Positions 41,001-52,085 are shown, counted from the stretch's first letter. The stretch is DNA of 64,000 nucleotides from Strigops habroptila (GCF_004027225.2 NC_044278.2:59966243-60030242); one strand, 5' to 3'. Notes: generated by a model from the sequence alone, not told the origin. Translations and numbers: made by a program.

Positions 41001-42120
41001 CAATTTGCCCCTGAGCTTTCGTGCTGGGCTTCAACCCTGCTACACGCTTTCTACTAACTTTCCTTGCAGGAGTAATTCTTAAATCATGTAATGCCAAGTG
41101 CCAGAGGGCTCACTTTTTACAACATCAAGCTGAATCGTATCAACTCCCATTCTAAATTTAAAATATGATTGCATTACTTCACTTTATACTTTTTATAAAG
41201 GTCCCGTTGTGGTGCGGTTTCATGAGGTATAAAAGCCCATGCAGGTATTATGGGCCGTATCAGTTCATTTCATCTCACTAATCAGCTGCTTAAAAATGTT
41301 TTCCTTGCAGCGCAGTAGAAAAATAAAATAAATGTTCTTTTTTATCACTTCCCAAATTAAATTCATATTCCATAATGACCGTATTTCATGTGCAAAATAA
41401 CAAAATATGCTTACATACCTGACTTCACTTCTTTAGTGAATTGCTTCATTTGTAAAATGTTGCATATGAAATTGAAGCCTAAAATGAATTACTTGGTTTT
41501 TCTTGATATGAAACCTTAAGTTCACAGCAATTTTAAATATGATACATTTAAAATATTAATATTTCCCATATATTATTCACTGACTTTCAGGTTTCATCTC
41601 AAGTTAGTGGCACTTCATATTTCAAAGGAAGAAGTGTTTCTTTTTTTTTCAGTACTAATGTTCTATTAATTCACTTTGTAATATCATTCTGGTTCAGACA
41701 AATGAAATTGCACTAAATTGCTTATGCCAAGAATCTTGCTAAAGTTGTTGGCATTATATAAAATTCCATATTCCATTACTATTTTATACACTTTTATCTC
41801 TGTGGCACCTTTTTAGGCATAATTCATAGCCCTGTTTCGTTAGTTCTCGAAAGACAAATATAAGCACAAATATTTTTATGCTGAGATGGGGGTGTATATA
41901 GATATTTACAGTAAAACCTGTAACTTAAGGGACTTTTGCAAGGCACCAGATGCAAACTCCCAGTGAACTACCTTAACAGCTTTTCCTTTATGAACATTTT
42001 TATTTTGAGTAGCTTTCTCTCCCAGCATGTATTTCATCGCACACGTGTATAAACACGCATGTACGCACACATACACGTTTGTGAAAAATAAATGTATGTG
42101 CGTGCAGTAATACTCAAAAT
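26086..42120. other. Gene desert with motif-rich AT segments
   Basis: 16 kb without recognisable genes or clear repeats. The repeat-poor stretches at 32.6-32.9, 36.4-36.7, 37.8-37.95 and 41.05-41.35 kb carry dense homeodomain, SOX and POU-like motifs and look like conserved noncoding elements, but conservation cannot be tested from one sequence. An unfamiliar 207-codon minus-strand frame (28,521-29,144) is not called. Confidence 0.5.
32732..32770. other. 13-bp inverted repeat (hairpin) in motif-rich segment
   Basis: TGACATGATAGAC and GTCTGTCATGTCA form a 13-bp stem with a single T-G wobble around a 13-nt loop. It contains TGACA/TGTCA (MEIS/TALE-like) cores and is followed by CTGCATATTAAA (POU-like) and AATATGCATG. 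The flanking bases do not pair, so the stem is too short for a miRNA precursor. Confidence 0.6.
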
Positions 42121-42124
42121 GCCT

Positions 42125-42144
42125 CATATGCATATTATGCAACA
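42125..42144. promoter_or_regulatory. POU dimer-like (MORE/PORE-type) site
   Basis: The segment CATATGCATATTATGCAAC holds two overlapping ATGCA half-sites with short spacing, resembling palindromic POU-dimer elements of the type ATGCATATGCAT. It lies 50 bp upstream of the first octamer of the cluster, and its match is imperfect. Confidence 0.35.
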
Positions 42145-42193
42145 TATGCCATTCATGTAATCGTTATATATATAAATAAAATTCATTTTATAG

Positions 42194-43415
42194 ATGCAAA
42201 TAAAAGATGAGAAGGAAGTCCTTAACGGACCTATAAAGGCCTAAACATAGACAGATTCTACATCACCTCCAAAGAGCTGAAAGAACCATGGATATAAAAC
42301 AGAATTTTTTTATATATGACCATGTATCTTTTATAATCTTTCTATAAAGTCCACATGGCCAGATAACTATTTCCAGAGATGTGGATGGAAGTTATACCTG
42401 GACAGGCTGGAAATCTTTAATGAGTAAAGCAGCATTTAGTCCTACGAAATGCCTTTCAGGAGTGAAATAATTACAAAGCGCTGGAGCAAGAGTAGCAAAC
42501 AGCGGTAAAATCACCTGTAAATAGATGTAAGGAACTATAAATACACCTCAATATTTGCATAGATGACTTTCTCTGGCTGTCATCAAAATCAGGTGCTCGG
42601 GAGCTAGAAATCTAACTCCAAGGAATACAGATTAATACATTTATATGAATATATAGTCTGTGTCTTAAACTTTAAGATTGTAACATTATTAATAATGCAT
42701 GCTCCTTTTTTAATGCCCGGTGTTTGCTCCCTTTGCAATTTGCAAAATAAAGATTTTTTTTTCTCTTTAAATTTGATCCAACAAAGAAAAAAAAAAAAAA
42801 AAGGCAAAATAACTGATGCAAATCCCTGTCACTTGTGAACACAATGAAATTATACAGAGAAGAGCAAATACAGGAGAGGCTCCTCCTCAGAAACAGAAAT
42901 GAATGCCCTGTTCCTATACGGTCCTCAAACGCCAGGATTTTGAAATATGAATTAGACCTCAAATGCAAATTAACCTCGGAAGGGGGGGGGAGAGGGGAAA
43001 AAAGAAAAAAAATATCAGAGAGACATACCAAGTCAAGCGCTCCTTTTTCTGCCTATCTCGTCCTCAATGGTAAAATAGGCTAAACAAAACAAGTGCACAT
43101 CAAGACAGAGCCAATTAAGGACAGGAAAGCGGGGAGGGAAGGGTGAGGAGGGGAGGAAGGCACCTTACTGAGCGCACGGGGAGTGGGAGCGCAGTGTTCC
43201 CCCACATCTACCTTACGGGGGTTCAAAGGAAGACAACCGGGGTAAATTGGAACCAGCTTTGATTTTTGTCATCCGGTTGCACCCGGGATGCGGGAGAAAT
43301 GGGGGGGGGAGGGGGGGGGGCGCGAGGAAAGGGTGGAAATCGGTCTGGGCGGGAGTGGAAGGGGATAAAAAGGAAGGGGGGTTTACCGAGCGAGGGTGCC
43401 AAACGGTATGCAAAT
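42194..43415. promoter_or_regulatory. Octamer cluster: five perfect POU sites in 1.2 kb
   Basis: The exact octamer ATGCAAAT, or its complement ATTTGCAT, occurs at 42,194-42,201 (+), 42,553-42,560 (-), 42,816-42,823 (+), 42,963-42,970 (+) and 43,408-43,415 (+). By base composition fewer than 0.1 would be expected in this length. A SOX-type ACAATG at 42,841 follows the third site by 17 bp. Octamers are the binding sites of POU factors, including the product of the gene 13 kb downstream. The cluster abuts and enters a CpG-rich segment. Enhancer or autoregulatory function is inferred. Confidence 0.55.
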
Positions 43416-44460
43416 GAGTGGGGTTTTCTGGGGGTGGTGGGTGGGGTGCGGGTTCTTTTAGGATAAGAGGGGGGGTAGAGGAAAGGAGGCACCGTCAGTG
43501 GCGGGGTGAGTGGGTCCCCGCCCGCACGCTCTGCACAAGCGTGGGGGAAGGCGAGGAGAGTCGTGCGGGGGACGGCAGGAGCCCCGTCGGGGGGCGCGGG
43601 GCAGCGCTGCCTGCCGGGGGGTGCGGAAGGGCGCGGAGGGGCGCGGAGCAGCCGCTGCGCCCTGTCGGCGGCGGGCAAGAGCGGGTGGGGCACGGAGGCT
43701 GCCCCTTCCCGGGAGCGAGGGTACTCCAAATTGGGAGGTGGAGGTGAGGGGCCGCCCCCTCTACCCCTCCTTCATTCGCCGCTTCCCCCCCCCCCCCCGC
43801 TGCTCCCCCCGGCCCGGCTGCCTCACCGCTCCCGGCGGCTCCCCGCTTGGAAATGGAGACCGGCAACTCTCGCCAGAGCTCACCAGCATCCCACGGTCCT
43901 GAGGAAGGAGTTTGGGGCGGTGGGGGGAGCGGGCGAGGGGGGGGGTGTTTGAGAGTGACGGTGAGGCGAGGAGGAGGAGGAAGGAAGAAGGCTGGTAAGA
44001 AGGGGGTGGGGGGAGACGGCGCTCCTGAAATGGAGCCAGCCCAAACAGGAGACGATGCTGGAGCGGGGTCTGCGTCATTTCGGGGCTGGGAGAGGGCTCA
44101 GCTTCCCCCCCTCTCCTTGCTCACATGCAGGGGGGGCAGGACAGGGCCCTCTCCGCAAGCCCTCGGGGCCGGGACGGGGCAGGAAAACCCCACTCCGGGA
44201 GAAGGGATAAGCCGCCTTCGGTCTCCCTAGCGATGCCAGGAAAGCAAAGGGCAGGGAGAGGCGTGCGGGACACGTCCGCTGCAGGGCTGTGGGCAGGAAC
44301 GGTCACGAGTGGAGGCCCTCGGCGGGGCCGGCTCCCGCGGGGGAAACGGGGTCCCACAGCCGGACGGGCTCCGGGGAGGGCGGGGGTAGGAGGAATGATC
44401 GGCATTTATAACTGCGGGGGAAGCTCGCAGCCTTTCAAAGAGTTTCATCTGGGTGAGTGG
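43230..44460. promoter_or_regulatory. CpG island 1 (upstream), possible lncRNA promoter
   Basis: GC-rich with many CpGs and long G runs (43,301-43,309, 43,311-43,320) and a C14 run (43,785-43,798). It ends with a consensus-like 5' splice site (TGG/GTGAGT at 44,453). Its open frames are GC-driven and resemble nothing. It is 12 kb upstream of POU3F3, where mammals carry lncRNA promoters. Confidence 0.5.
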
Positions 44461-45194
44461 AAATGCCTTCTGCCCCTTTCACTTTTGGAAGCGCAGCGGT
44501 CTTTTAGGGGGAGGAAGCAATTTATTGGTTTTTTGCCTGCTGGACAGTAGGTCTCTTTGAGCTTACGGTCATGTCCTACGGCTGCAATTATAAACAAACT
44601 TTCCTTCTGCAGAGAGGAAGTAGCTGAGACTGAGGGTCTGAAGCTAGCGAATGGCCAGCGGCTACCCCAGCCTTCGCTGGCCCTTATCAAGAAGAAAGGG
44701 GAGGTGGTGGCGTGGCCCTGCGCAGAGAGACGGGGGTGCAGCATGCTGCATGTCCAAGGCAGAATAACTGGCCTGGGAACACCTTCCCTTCTTCCAATTG
44801 TGCCCACCTCGTTCAAGGCAGCTTCTTTTTGAAACTCATCCCCTCAGAAGCTTTCTAAACTCAGATTCAGATGTTCACGTCTATGTATTATTTTATTATT
44901 ATTATTATTTTCCTACCAGCCCGTGGTGTCAGCTTTAAAAAGCAAAGCTGCTCGTAGTGGGGCTGCGGTCGCAGGTGCCATCACAGAGGCCCATGTTGAG
45001 CGTCAGTAAAAAGCAAGAGAAAATGCTTGTCCCCAGGCAAGACTACAGTGCTGGTACACAACCATGTACAGCCTCATTCCAGCCTTCTACAGCACCTGCC
45101 ACAGCAAAGGTGGCCAGTGCAAAGTCCTTAAAACACTGACCATGGTCATTATTGTTATGTGCATGTAGATTTTAACTTATTTTATGACTCTGCA

Positions 45195-45255
45195 TTTGTG
45201 TGTATGTGATACATGAATGCATACACACACACATATCTGTATGTATGTATATATT
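45195..45255. repeat. Imperfect TG/CA and TA microsatellite with inverted repeat
   Basis: TGTGTGTATG (45,197-45,206) pairs with CATACACACA (45,220-45,229), a 10-bp stem, and is then followed by TATGTATGTATATAT. Confidence 0.7.
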
Positions 45256-45897
45256 CAATAGCGATGGGCCTGCTAAACTGAGCAGTGATTTCTCTCCTAC
45301 AGATAGCTGTATAATACACACACATAGCAATGATACCTAAGGTGTTTGGGGTGGGGATGCATAATATCTTATAAATTTGAAGTTTTTATCAGGCAGAGCA
45401 GATTACTTTAAGCGTTCAATTTCTCAGCGATCCAATTTTATTAGGATTTACTATCATTCGTGCTGCGCATCCCTGGGGAAATAATGCTTTGATTAATGTA
45501 ATCCTGGGCTGGGATCCGCCACATGCCCCTCTCCCAAGAGAAGGGCCCTGTTTGACAAACAAAAACAGAGCAGCAACTATTGCAATCTGCACTCACCTTT
45601 CGAAAGCACACAGACCTGCACGCACACACGCACACAAAATTTAACCCCCGCCTCCCCCCGACTCTAAATACAATAGCGGCATCTCAAAACAATGTGAGCT
45701 TATTCATTTGCACACAATGCCTCTGATTCAGTGTGGGCTGTACAGTCCAGCCCTCAACTGCACAGAGCCAGCCCAAAAAGGATCCTGCTCTGTCCCCCGC
45801 TGAGAAGCTGAAGCATCTCTGGGAAGCTCAATGCCTCTCTGTATTTCAGACTCTCCTTGGGCTCACAACATTTCTGCCTCTTTGTTTCCCACTGCAG

Positions 45898-46029
45898 GCC
45901 TTGCTGCAAACCGATTCCAAGTCTGCTCCTTCAATCCACCGGCAGCTCAGGGGCCCGAGAAGCTGGCTGTCCCTACGAGGCTCCCCGGCACCCACCTGGG
46001 GGGACATGTTCCTCCCTAAACGGGCCCTG
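45898..46029 (+). ncRNA. Candidate internal exon of an upstream spliced transcript
   Basis: A strong 3' splice site (polypyrimidine TTTCTGCCTCTTTGTTTCCC then ACTGCAG, AG at 45,896-45,897) is followed 132 nt later by a near-perfect 5' splice site (CTG/GTAAGTGA, GT at 46,030). One frame is open through the exon and its length is a multiple of three, but other frames are also open and the 44-residue translation is unfamiliar, so coding is doubtful. In mammals this position holds POU3F3-linked lncRNAs. Existence of the transcript is inferred from splice signals only. Confidence 0.35.
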
Positions 46030-46775
46030 GTAAGTGAACCACAGCCAGGCACTCCGCTCAGCTCACAGGGGGAGGGTAGGGAGGACACCCAGAAAACAAC
46101 CTCAAACAGAAAGTCTTGTCACATACATTTTTAAAGGGAAGAAACGAAAGTATTCCTCCGCCTTTGGGGGTTGCTCGGGTTTGAGCAGCTTTGTTCCAGC
46201 CACCACCACCACACACACACACCCCACAACCACCACCGCCCCCCCGCCCCTTCTGTTTGTGTCAAAGGCTGGCAGGAACAATAGCGTTTAAACAGGAATA
46301 AACATGCCCAGATCAGAGCCCAGCCCCAGAGAAAGCTTTCCCTTTCTTTACATCCCTAGGTGAACTGCCCGGTGCTTCCCCTTTTCCTCCTCCTCCCCTC
46401 TCCCCCCTGAAATGACGCCCAGCACCGGCAGCCTAAATAGCAGTTTAATGTTGATTTTCTCCCCTCTATTCTTCCCCCCCTACTCTCCTCCCTCCCACCC
46501 CCCCACTCCCCCCCCCGCAACAAAGCGGGTCCCACTCCGCCTGAGGAGGACAGCCAGCCTCCAGAAAGAGGGCTCTGGCCGCACTTGGGCCACTTTATTC
46601 CAAGTCCGGGTTAATAAATCCAGGGGAAGGAGGAGGGGAGGGAGGGATCTCCAGGCTGGAGATGAGGAGGGATGCGGTTTGCGCCGGGGTTTTCAATAAG
46701 ATGCTGCTCTCTCCTTCGTGTTTACCCACTGACCCCCAATACGGTGACTCAGCGATTACCGAGCACTGGGCGTCT

Positions 46776-46796
46776 GGGGGGGGGTCCCCCCCCCCC
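46776..46796. repeat. G9-T-C11 palindrome
   Basis: Nine G, one T and eleven C in direct succession make a near-perfect G:C inverted repeat with a 1-nt loop. Strongly structure-forming and prone to assembly error. Confidence 0.85.
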
Positions 46797-47229
46797 TTCC
46801 TCCTCCTTTTCATTCCTGATGAAAAACGTTGCAATTACATTTCTGCATGCTGATCTGAGAGTTCAAATAACAAGCCTTAACCGCGTTATCAGGCACTTGA
46901 TAAAGAAGGAAGGAGGGGTGAACGGGAGAGGGGAACAAATCTAGGCGTATGTGCCTCTGAGTGTACGTATACCTATATATCCGTATAGTTACATATGTAG
47001 ATAGATACATATTAAATGAAAGACTGCTAGAAGAAGAGAACGGCTGTTGCTCGGCCTGAGTCCCTGCAGCCGGGCAGTTGAGGGAAGAGCCTCAGTTTAA
47101 AACAGCACCAACCAAAGGAGGGAAGGAGGAGTCGCAAATCACTCCGGGGAAAACTTATTTGGACCCAGCCTCTGGGTTTTCCCAGGGCAAACTGACTCTC
47201 CTCCCCGGGCTTGATCCAGTTTTCCCGCT

Positions 47230-47520
47230 CCCCCTCCCACCCTGGGGGAGTTCCATCCCTATTTCGCATTTGCCTGCCCAGCAGCGGCCCCCTCTCCCTC
47301 CGCGCCCCGCCTGGGCGGGCGTTTGTTGCCACCTCGGCGCGCCCGCGGCCCGCTCCGCGCCCGCGGAAAGGCCGGCGGAGGGGAGGAGGCCGCGGGGTGG
47401 CTGCAGGGCCCCCGCCGGGATTTTGGGTCCCCGCCTTTACGCCTTTACCCTTCCCTCTTTTCCCCCCGCTCCGATCCCCCCCCAGCTCTTAGCAAGCGGC
47501 AAGAAATTGTTTCAGAAGTC
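47230..47520. promoter_or_regulatory. CpG island 2
   Basis: A short CpG-dense block (for example GCGCGCCCGCGGCCCGC near 47,336) without recognisable coding content. It is flanked downstream by AT-rich, repeat-free sequence that looks like regulatory DNA. Confidence 0.55.
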
Positions 47521-50079
47521 GGGCGGCGGCACTGAATTCCGAGAGGGAAGGAGGGAATAAATGCGGGGAGATGATGAATAATGTTAACTTTTGACTGTAG
47601 GAGTCATGATGGAGTTGAGCGAAGCGTCGGGGAAATATGTCATTTAATCCCAGGGCTACCGTTAAGTCCCTTTTATCAAACGTCGTGATGCTGGAATTAT
47701 ACTGCTGTAAAAGCGACTGAGTACTTAAAAGTATCCAGCATCAGGCACAAATACAGTGATGGGAGGAACGGGTGTAAAATGAACGCGCCTACAAACTAAC
47801 CACACGACCGTTAAAAGCCCAAGCGGATTAGATAAATATAAATAGATGTGCCTTAAAAAAAAGAAAAAACCCGGTAAAACTGGAGCTGCTGCATTCACGC
47901 AAGGAGAACAGACAGCGGGTGCGTGTTTGTGTGCAATGCCAAAAAGAGCAGCCTTAAGGTTGACCTACTGCAATCTGCACTGAGCTCCTCAGACAATAGC
48001 CAAGTTCAAATGTCAAAAAATCTAATAATAAAAACCAGACCTGCCAAACTGCACGAACTGTTTTCTGGTGTATCACAATTATTCACCCTCTTATCCACTA
48101 AGAGACTGCCAGTCCTTATGCGCCTAAAAGAAAAATCTATGTAATGCATATGGATCTTTCTTTCCCGTTTTTTTTTTTTTTTTTCCAAGTGTGAAACGCT
48201 ATTGAGATGGCAAGCACGCAAATCGGAATGATATCATGTTTAATAAAAGCGGGGCTAAGGTTTTCACAGTCTCTTTTAAAAGGCTCCAACTTGTAAATCC
48301 CCTTTTTATGTCGCTACATGCACAATTATTCTTATAAATAAAAATCTACATGTTCAAGGAACTGGATTGGAACTATACAGCCCTATGATTTTAACGTCGG
48401 TGGGAGCATTAGCCATCACATGTAATGTGTCTCTGTTGAGCTCAAGTCGACAGATAGATTCTTCCATTCATTTGGCAACTTTCCTTGCAGCCTGTGAGAG
48501 GTGAACCCCGAGCATGACACCTCAGGAAATACCAGAATTATGAGGCTGGGAAGGAAAGGACCCCGGGTTTAACAGCTCTCCCGCTTTGCAAGGGCGGTTC
48601 TGTGTTATTGTCCTAATTTCTTACAGTACCCGGGGTGCTCTGTTATACTCAAAACAATAAATAAGGTTCCGAGCGAAGCCTTCAGAATAAAAGGTGCGGA
48701 GAGATGATCCGCCTGCCTATTGTGTGTCCCGTTATCATCGCCAGCCTTTAAAAGTAACCCGTGTGTTTTCCTCTTTCCTCCAGGCTGGTTAGTGTAACAT
48801 TCCCAGTGCAGCTACCACCCTGGTCCTAAGAACTATGAACTACGGTGGGGGGAAGCTTGAGAAACCCCAAGCAGATCCCATTAGCCAAGACGGTTGCGGC
48901 TCTGGAAGCCAGTCAACTTCGCGCTTCCAGCTGACTGCTGGATTATGCCCGGATGAGTTTTACATATAGCAGGCTGTATACGGAGTATGTCTTTATGTTT
49001 AACATTTTAATTTGGGAATGCTAATTAGGCACTCGGTCTCCACGGTTATATTAGTAGATACCTAATCATTTCCCACTAGAAGTAAAGGAATACGCAAGAC
49101 GGTAAACACTCTACTTTCTTTTCCCTAGCTCCGCGACAGTATAGCTTCTTACATCCCTTTTCCAGAGGCGTCCCTTCGGACAAAATAGGCATTTATTAAA
49201 AGAAAGGGAGCGGGAGGGTGGATGGAAAAAATTGTTCCCTGTAGCACTCTTACAATTGGGGTGCTGAGACCCGGCAATCCTGGCTGACCTGGGCTTTTTG
49301 GAAGGCAGGCAGCAAAGTAGTTCGAGTTTTGCCGAATTAACTTGTTGCTCGGTTTAGTGTGAAGTTTTTGCTGATCGCTTGCGGTACCCCGAAGCTGCTG
49401 ACTGAGGGAGGTACAGCGCAGGGAGCTGCTCTCCGAACTGTGGTGCTGTTAAAAATACAACGCAGGGCACACTTGGGGGGATTGGGGAGTGAGGGGAGGC
49501 AGAAGGAACCTGGGGCGAAATCCGCTCAGTCTCAAAGCCGAGCTGATGGACTTTGTGGGGCTCTTCCAACTCCAAAACCCACCCGCTGATGAGGCGAGGG
49601 AAATGTTCACTTAACTACGGCAAATCTCGAGTAAGCGACCACGTTTCTGAGGAGAGTTGCGCTCTGGAAATGTGTTTTACTAGTCTGGAATATTGCTAGT
49701 GCTTATTTCGCCAAACGTGGTAGGTGGAAAGTTTTGTTCATGTAAATATCTCAACCTTTTTCCCGCACGGTCAATACAGACGGAGACTCGACTCCGTTTT
49801 CCAAATGAAGACCCACGAACACTTTAAATTAAAAGTTTATGTTCGTGTAGGTCGTTTTCTCTCTGTAATTACTTTTCTCTCTTCTCCTCCCCCTCTCTCC
49901 CCCTTTTTTTTTTTTTTCCTTTTTCTGTACGTGTATGTAAGTGTTAGGTTTTTAGGCGGGGAGCTCATCTTGCCAGGTTCTATCATATTTATGGGCTGTG
50001 TGATTTCCAGGGCTCCAATTGGTCTTTCCTTTATGGAGGCAAGGAATAAAACTTTCCCAGTCGGACGGAAACTGCTGGG

Positions 50080-51200
50080 GCTCCAGCGGAGGGGAACAAA
50101 GTGGCTTCAATTCTCCCCCCCGCCCCGGGGCCACCTCTTCCCCCCTCCCGCTTCGAGGGCTGCCCGGGACAATCCCCCCCCCTTGCAGGTGCGTTAGGGG
50201 ATGCTGCAGCCACGCTTGTCCGTGTGCCCAGCATCGTGCCGTGTTTAGGAAGGAATACCACTGAATTTCTGAAAGAAATATCTGAAAGAAAAACTGAATT
50301 TCTCCTTCCTATCTCCTCTTGCAGCCACTTAGGGAGGGAAACGGAGGAAAGAAGAGGGCGCTTGGGGTAAGGGGCTGAGCCTGCGGGTGTTTGGCAAGAG
50401 ACAGAGAGCCGAGCGGTGCCGCGCTGAGCTTCGGCCGCCGTCGATGTTTGTCGGTTTTAGTTGAGGTTAATGCCTGCGAGTGTCCCGGGCGGCGACAACG
50501 TGTGCCCGATGTAAGGCCGGTGTGGGCAGGGCAGGAGGCGGGGGGGCCGGCGCTGACTCTCGCAGGTAGAGAAGTTGGGGGGGAGACATGGGAGGAGTGG
50601 CCAAATTGGGGGGAGGGAGGGAAAAAGAAAGCAAAAAAAGGCTCCTTTTCCATGTTTAATACGGCGACTAAATATTAAATGATGTAAAAAAACCCGAGTC
50701 GCTTTACTGCACCTTCAGGGGCTTAAACGCCTTACGTGAACAAAAAACCCCAACCAAACGTGCGTGGCACCTCAGGCTCTCCCGAGCCGCCGTGCCCGTG
50801 CCTGTGTTTAATGAGCTGCTCTCGCTCCCTCGCAGGCTCCGGGTCCGTTGGAGGCATCGCACCAACTGGGACACTTTTGGGGTGGCCTTTGAACGTGCAG
50901 CAACCCCCCTCCCCCGCCATCCGCTTTGCCACCCCGGTTCCCCCGCCCGCCGCTCCAATATACTCTACTCCGCTATCGCCCTGCCGGCCTCGGGAATTTT
51001 GGGGCTCTCCCCTCCCCGGCCGGGGTGCCTTGGGGAGATGGGAGGCCGAGGCCTGGACTGGGGGAGACCCCAAAGCTGCCCCCCTCTCCCCTTCCCAGGA
51101 CGGGCCAGGACCGGGGAAGGGGGGGGGCGGGACGACGAGGGCCGTGCATGGCGCCCCCTGGCGGTCGCCCGTCGCCTGTCGGAGCGCGCCGAAAGTTGAT
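50080..51200. promoter_or_regulatory. CpG island 3 with CTCF-like motif
   Basis: A CpG-rich block 4-5 kb upstream of POU3F3, with a palindromic CCAATTGG at 50,015-50,022 just before it, and TATAAAA (51,222) plus CCAAT (51,239) just after it. Mammalian linc-POU3F3/PANTR1 lies a few kb upstream of the gene, so this is a reasonable promoter candidate for its bird counterpart. I see no convincing coding region. Confidence 0.55.
51151..51164 (-). promoter_or_regulatory. CTCF-like motif
   Basis: The minus strand reads CCGCCAGGGGGCGC, matching the CTCF core (CCASYAGRKGGCRS) at all but one position. It is near the edge of CpG island 3, about 4 kb upstream of the promoter. Occupancy is not known. Confidence 0.5.
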
Positions 51201-51770
51201 TTTGTTCAGCAAGCCGTAGCGTATAAAATTAACGACAGCCAATAAAAATTAGCTTACATGTTTCAACCGTAAAAGTCCAAACCAAAATAAAGCTAGTTTT
51301 AGTGAAGCAAAGGCGCTCTGCTTTGGCCCCGTTCTCCCTTGGCTTGAACCGGGGTCCTTTTATCTAAAGCCCAGTGCACAAACATATAGCTTAATGTGAC
51401 TAGTGTTCTTCCTTTTATTTCTTTCTCTATGGCAACCAATATGTTCTGCTCAGAAATGTTCCCCCATCAAGGAAACAAATGATCTTGAGGGAGCAGCTCT
51501 ATAAGGCATCTGTTCCGATGGAGCACACAGAGTTAACCCCAGTCAAAAGAGACGCTGGGCACGTCAACAAGAAGTGGAAAATGAGCGATTCTTCTCCCCC
51601 CCCCCCAGTTGAAACCTATACCTCCCTAGTTTTACAAGCCATTTTATTGATTTGACTATCGACCGTTTCCAAAGAAGTAACTAATTCTAGGAAATTACAA
51701 TGATCACCATGCATTGTGTATCCAAAAGAGCAGCAACGGAGGGGAGGGGGGGTAGGGGAAAAAAATAATT

Positions 51771-51778
51771 ATGCAAAT
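51771..51778 (+). promoter_or_regulatory. Perfect octamer ATGCAAAT
   Basis: A POU binding octamer, extended as TTATGCAAATAA, in an AT-rich island between CpG islands, 3.3 kb upstream of the POU3F3 TATA-like box. Nearby are TCACGTAA (51,806) and a tandem 12-mer (51,877-51,900). Confidence 0.5.
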
Positions 51779-51876
51779 AACACGGCAAAATTAAAATAAA
51801 TGAAAGTCACGTAATGGGATATTTAAGCCTCGGTAAAGTTTTCAGGAGCGGTATCTGGCCTAGTAATTTAATCCTA

Positions 51877-51900
51877 CATTATTTATCACATTATTTATCA
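51877..51900 (+). repeat. Perfect tandem duplication of a 12-mer
   Basis: CATTATTTATCA occurs twice head-to-tail without a mismatch. It could be a duplicated homeodomain- or forkhead-type site, or simple slippage. Confidence 0.8.
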
Positions 51901-52085
51901 CACTGACCCAAACGCTATAAAAGAGTTTCAGATCATTAGCCCGCACCTCTCAATTAGAAGGGGTTCGGGGAACGCGGAGAGACAGGCGAGGCTGTCAGGA
52001 GAGAGAAACCGAGTGAGATCGGGTCTGTAATCCCCCAGCCCCAGCCTCCTCGGAGAATAAAATGAAGGGATGTCCTGGTTAGTTT

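Larger units (their letters stand above)
46035..50000. other. Upstream flank, AT-rich between CpG islands
   Basis: No coding region. Contains CpG island 2, good 3' splice-site-like sequences at 48,490 and 48,783, and AT-rich repeat-free sequence at 47.56-47.80 and 48.22-48.80 kb that resembles regulatory DNA. Confidence 0.45.

Noticed and set aside
43223..43952. Overlapping 120-170-codon frames in CpG island 1
   Set aside because: Several frames on both strands are open together, Pro/Gly/Arg-rich, with poly-G and poly-C interruptions. No family resemblance.
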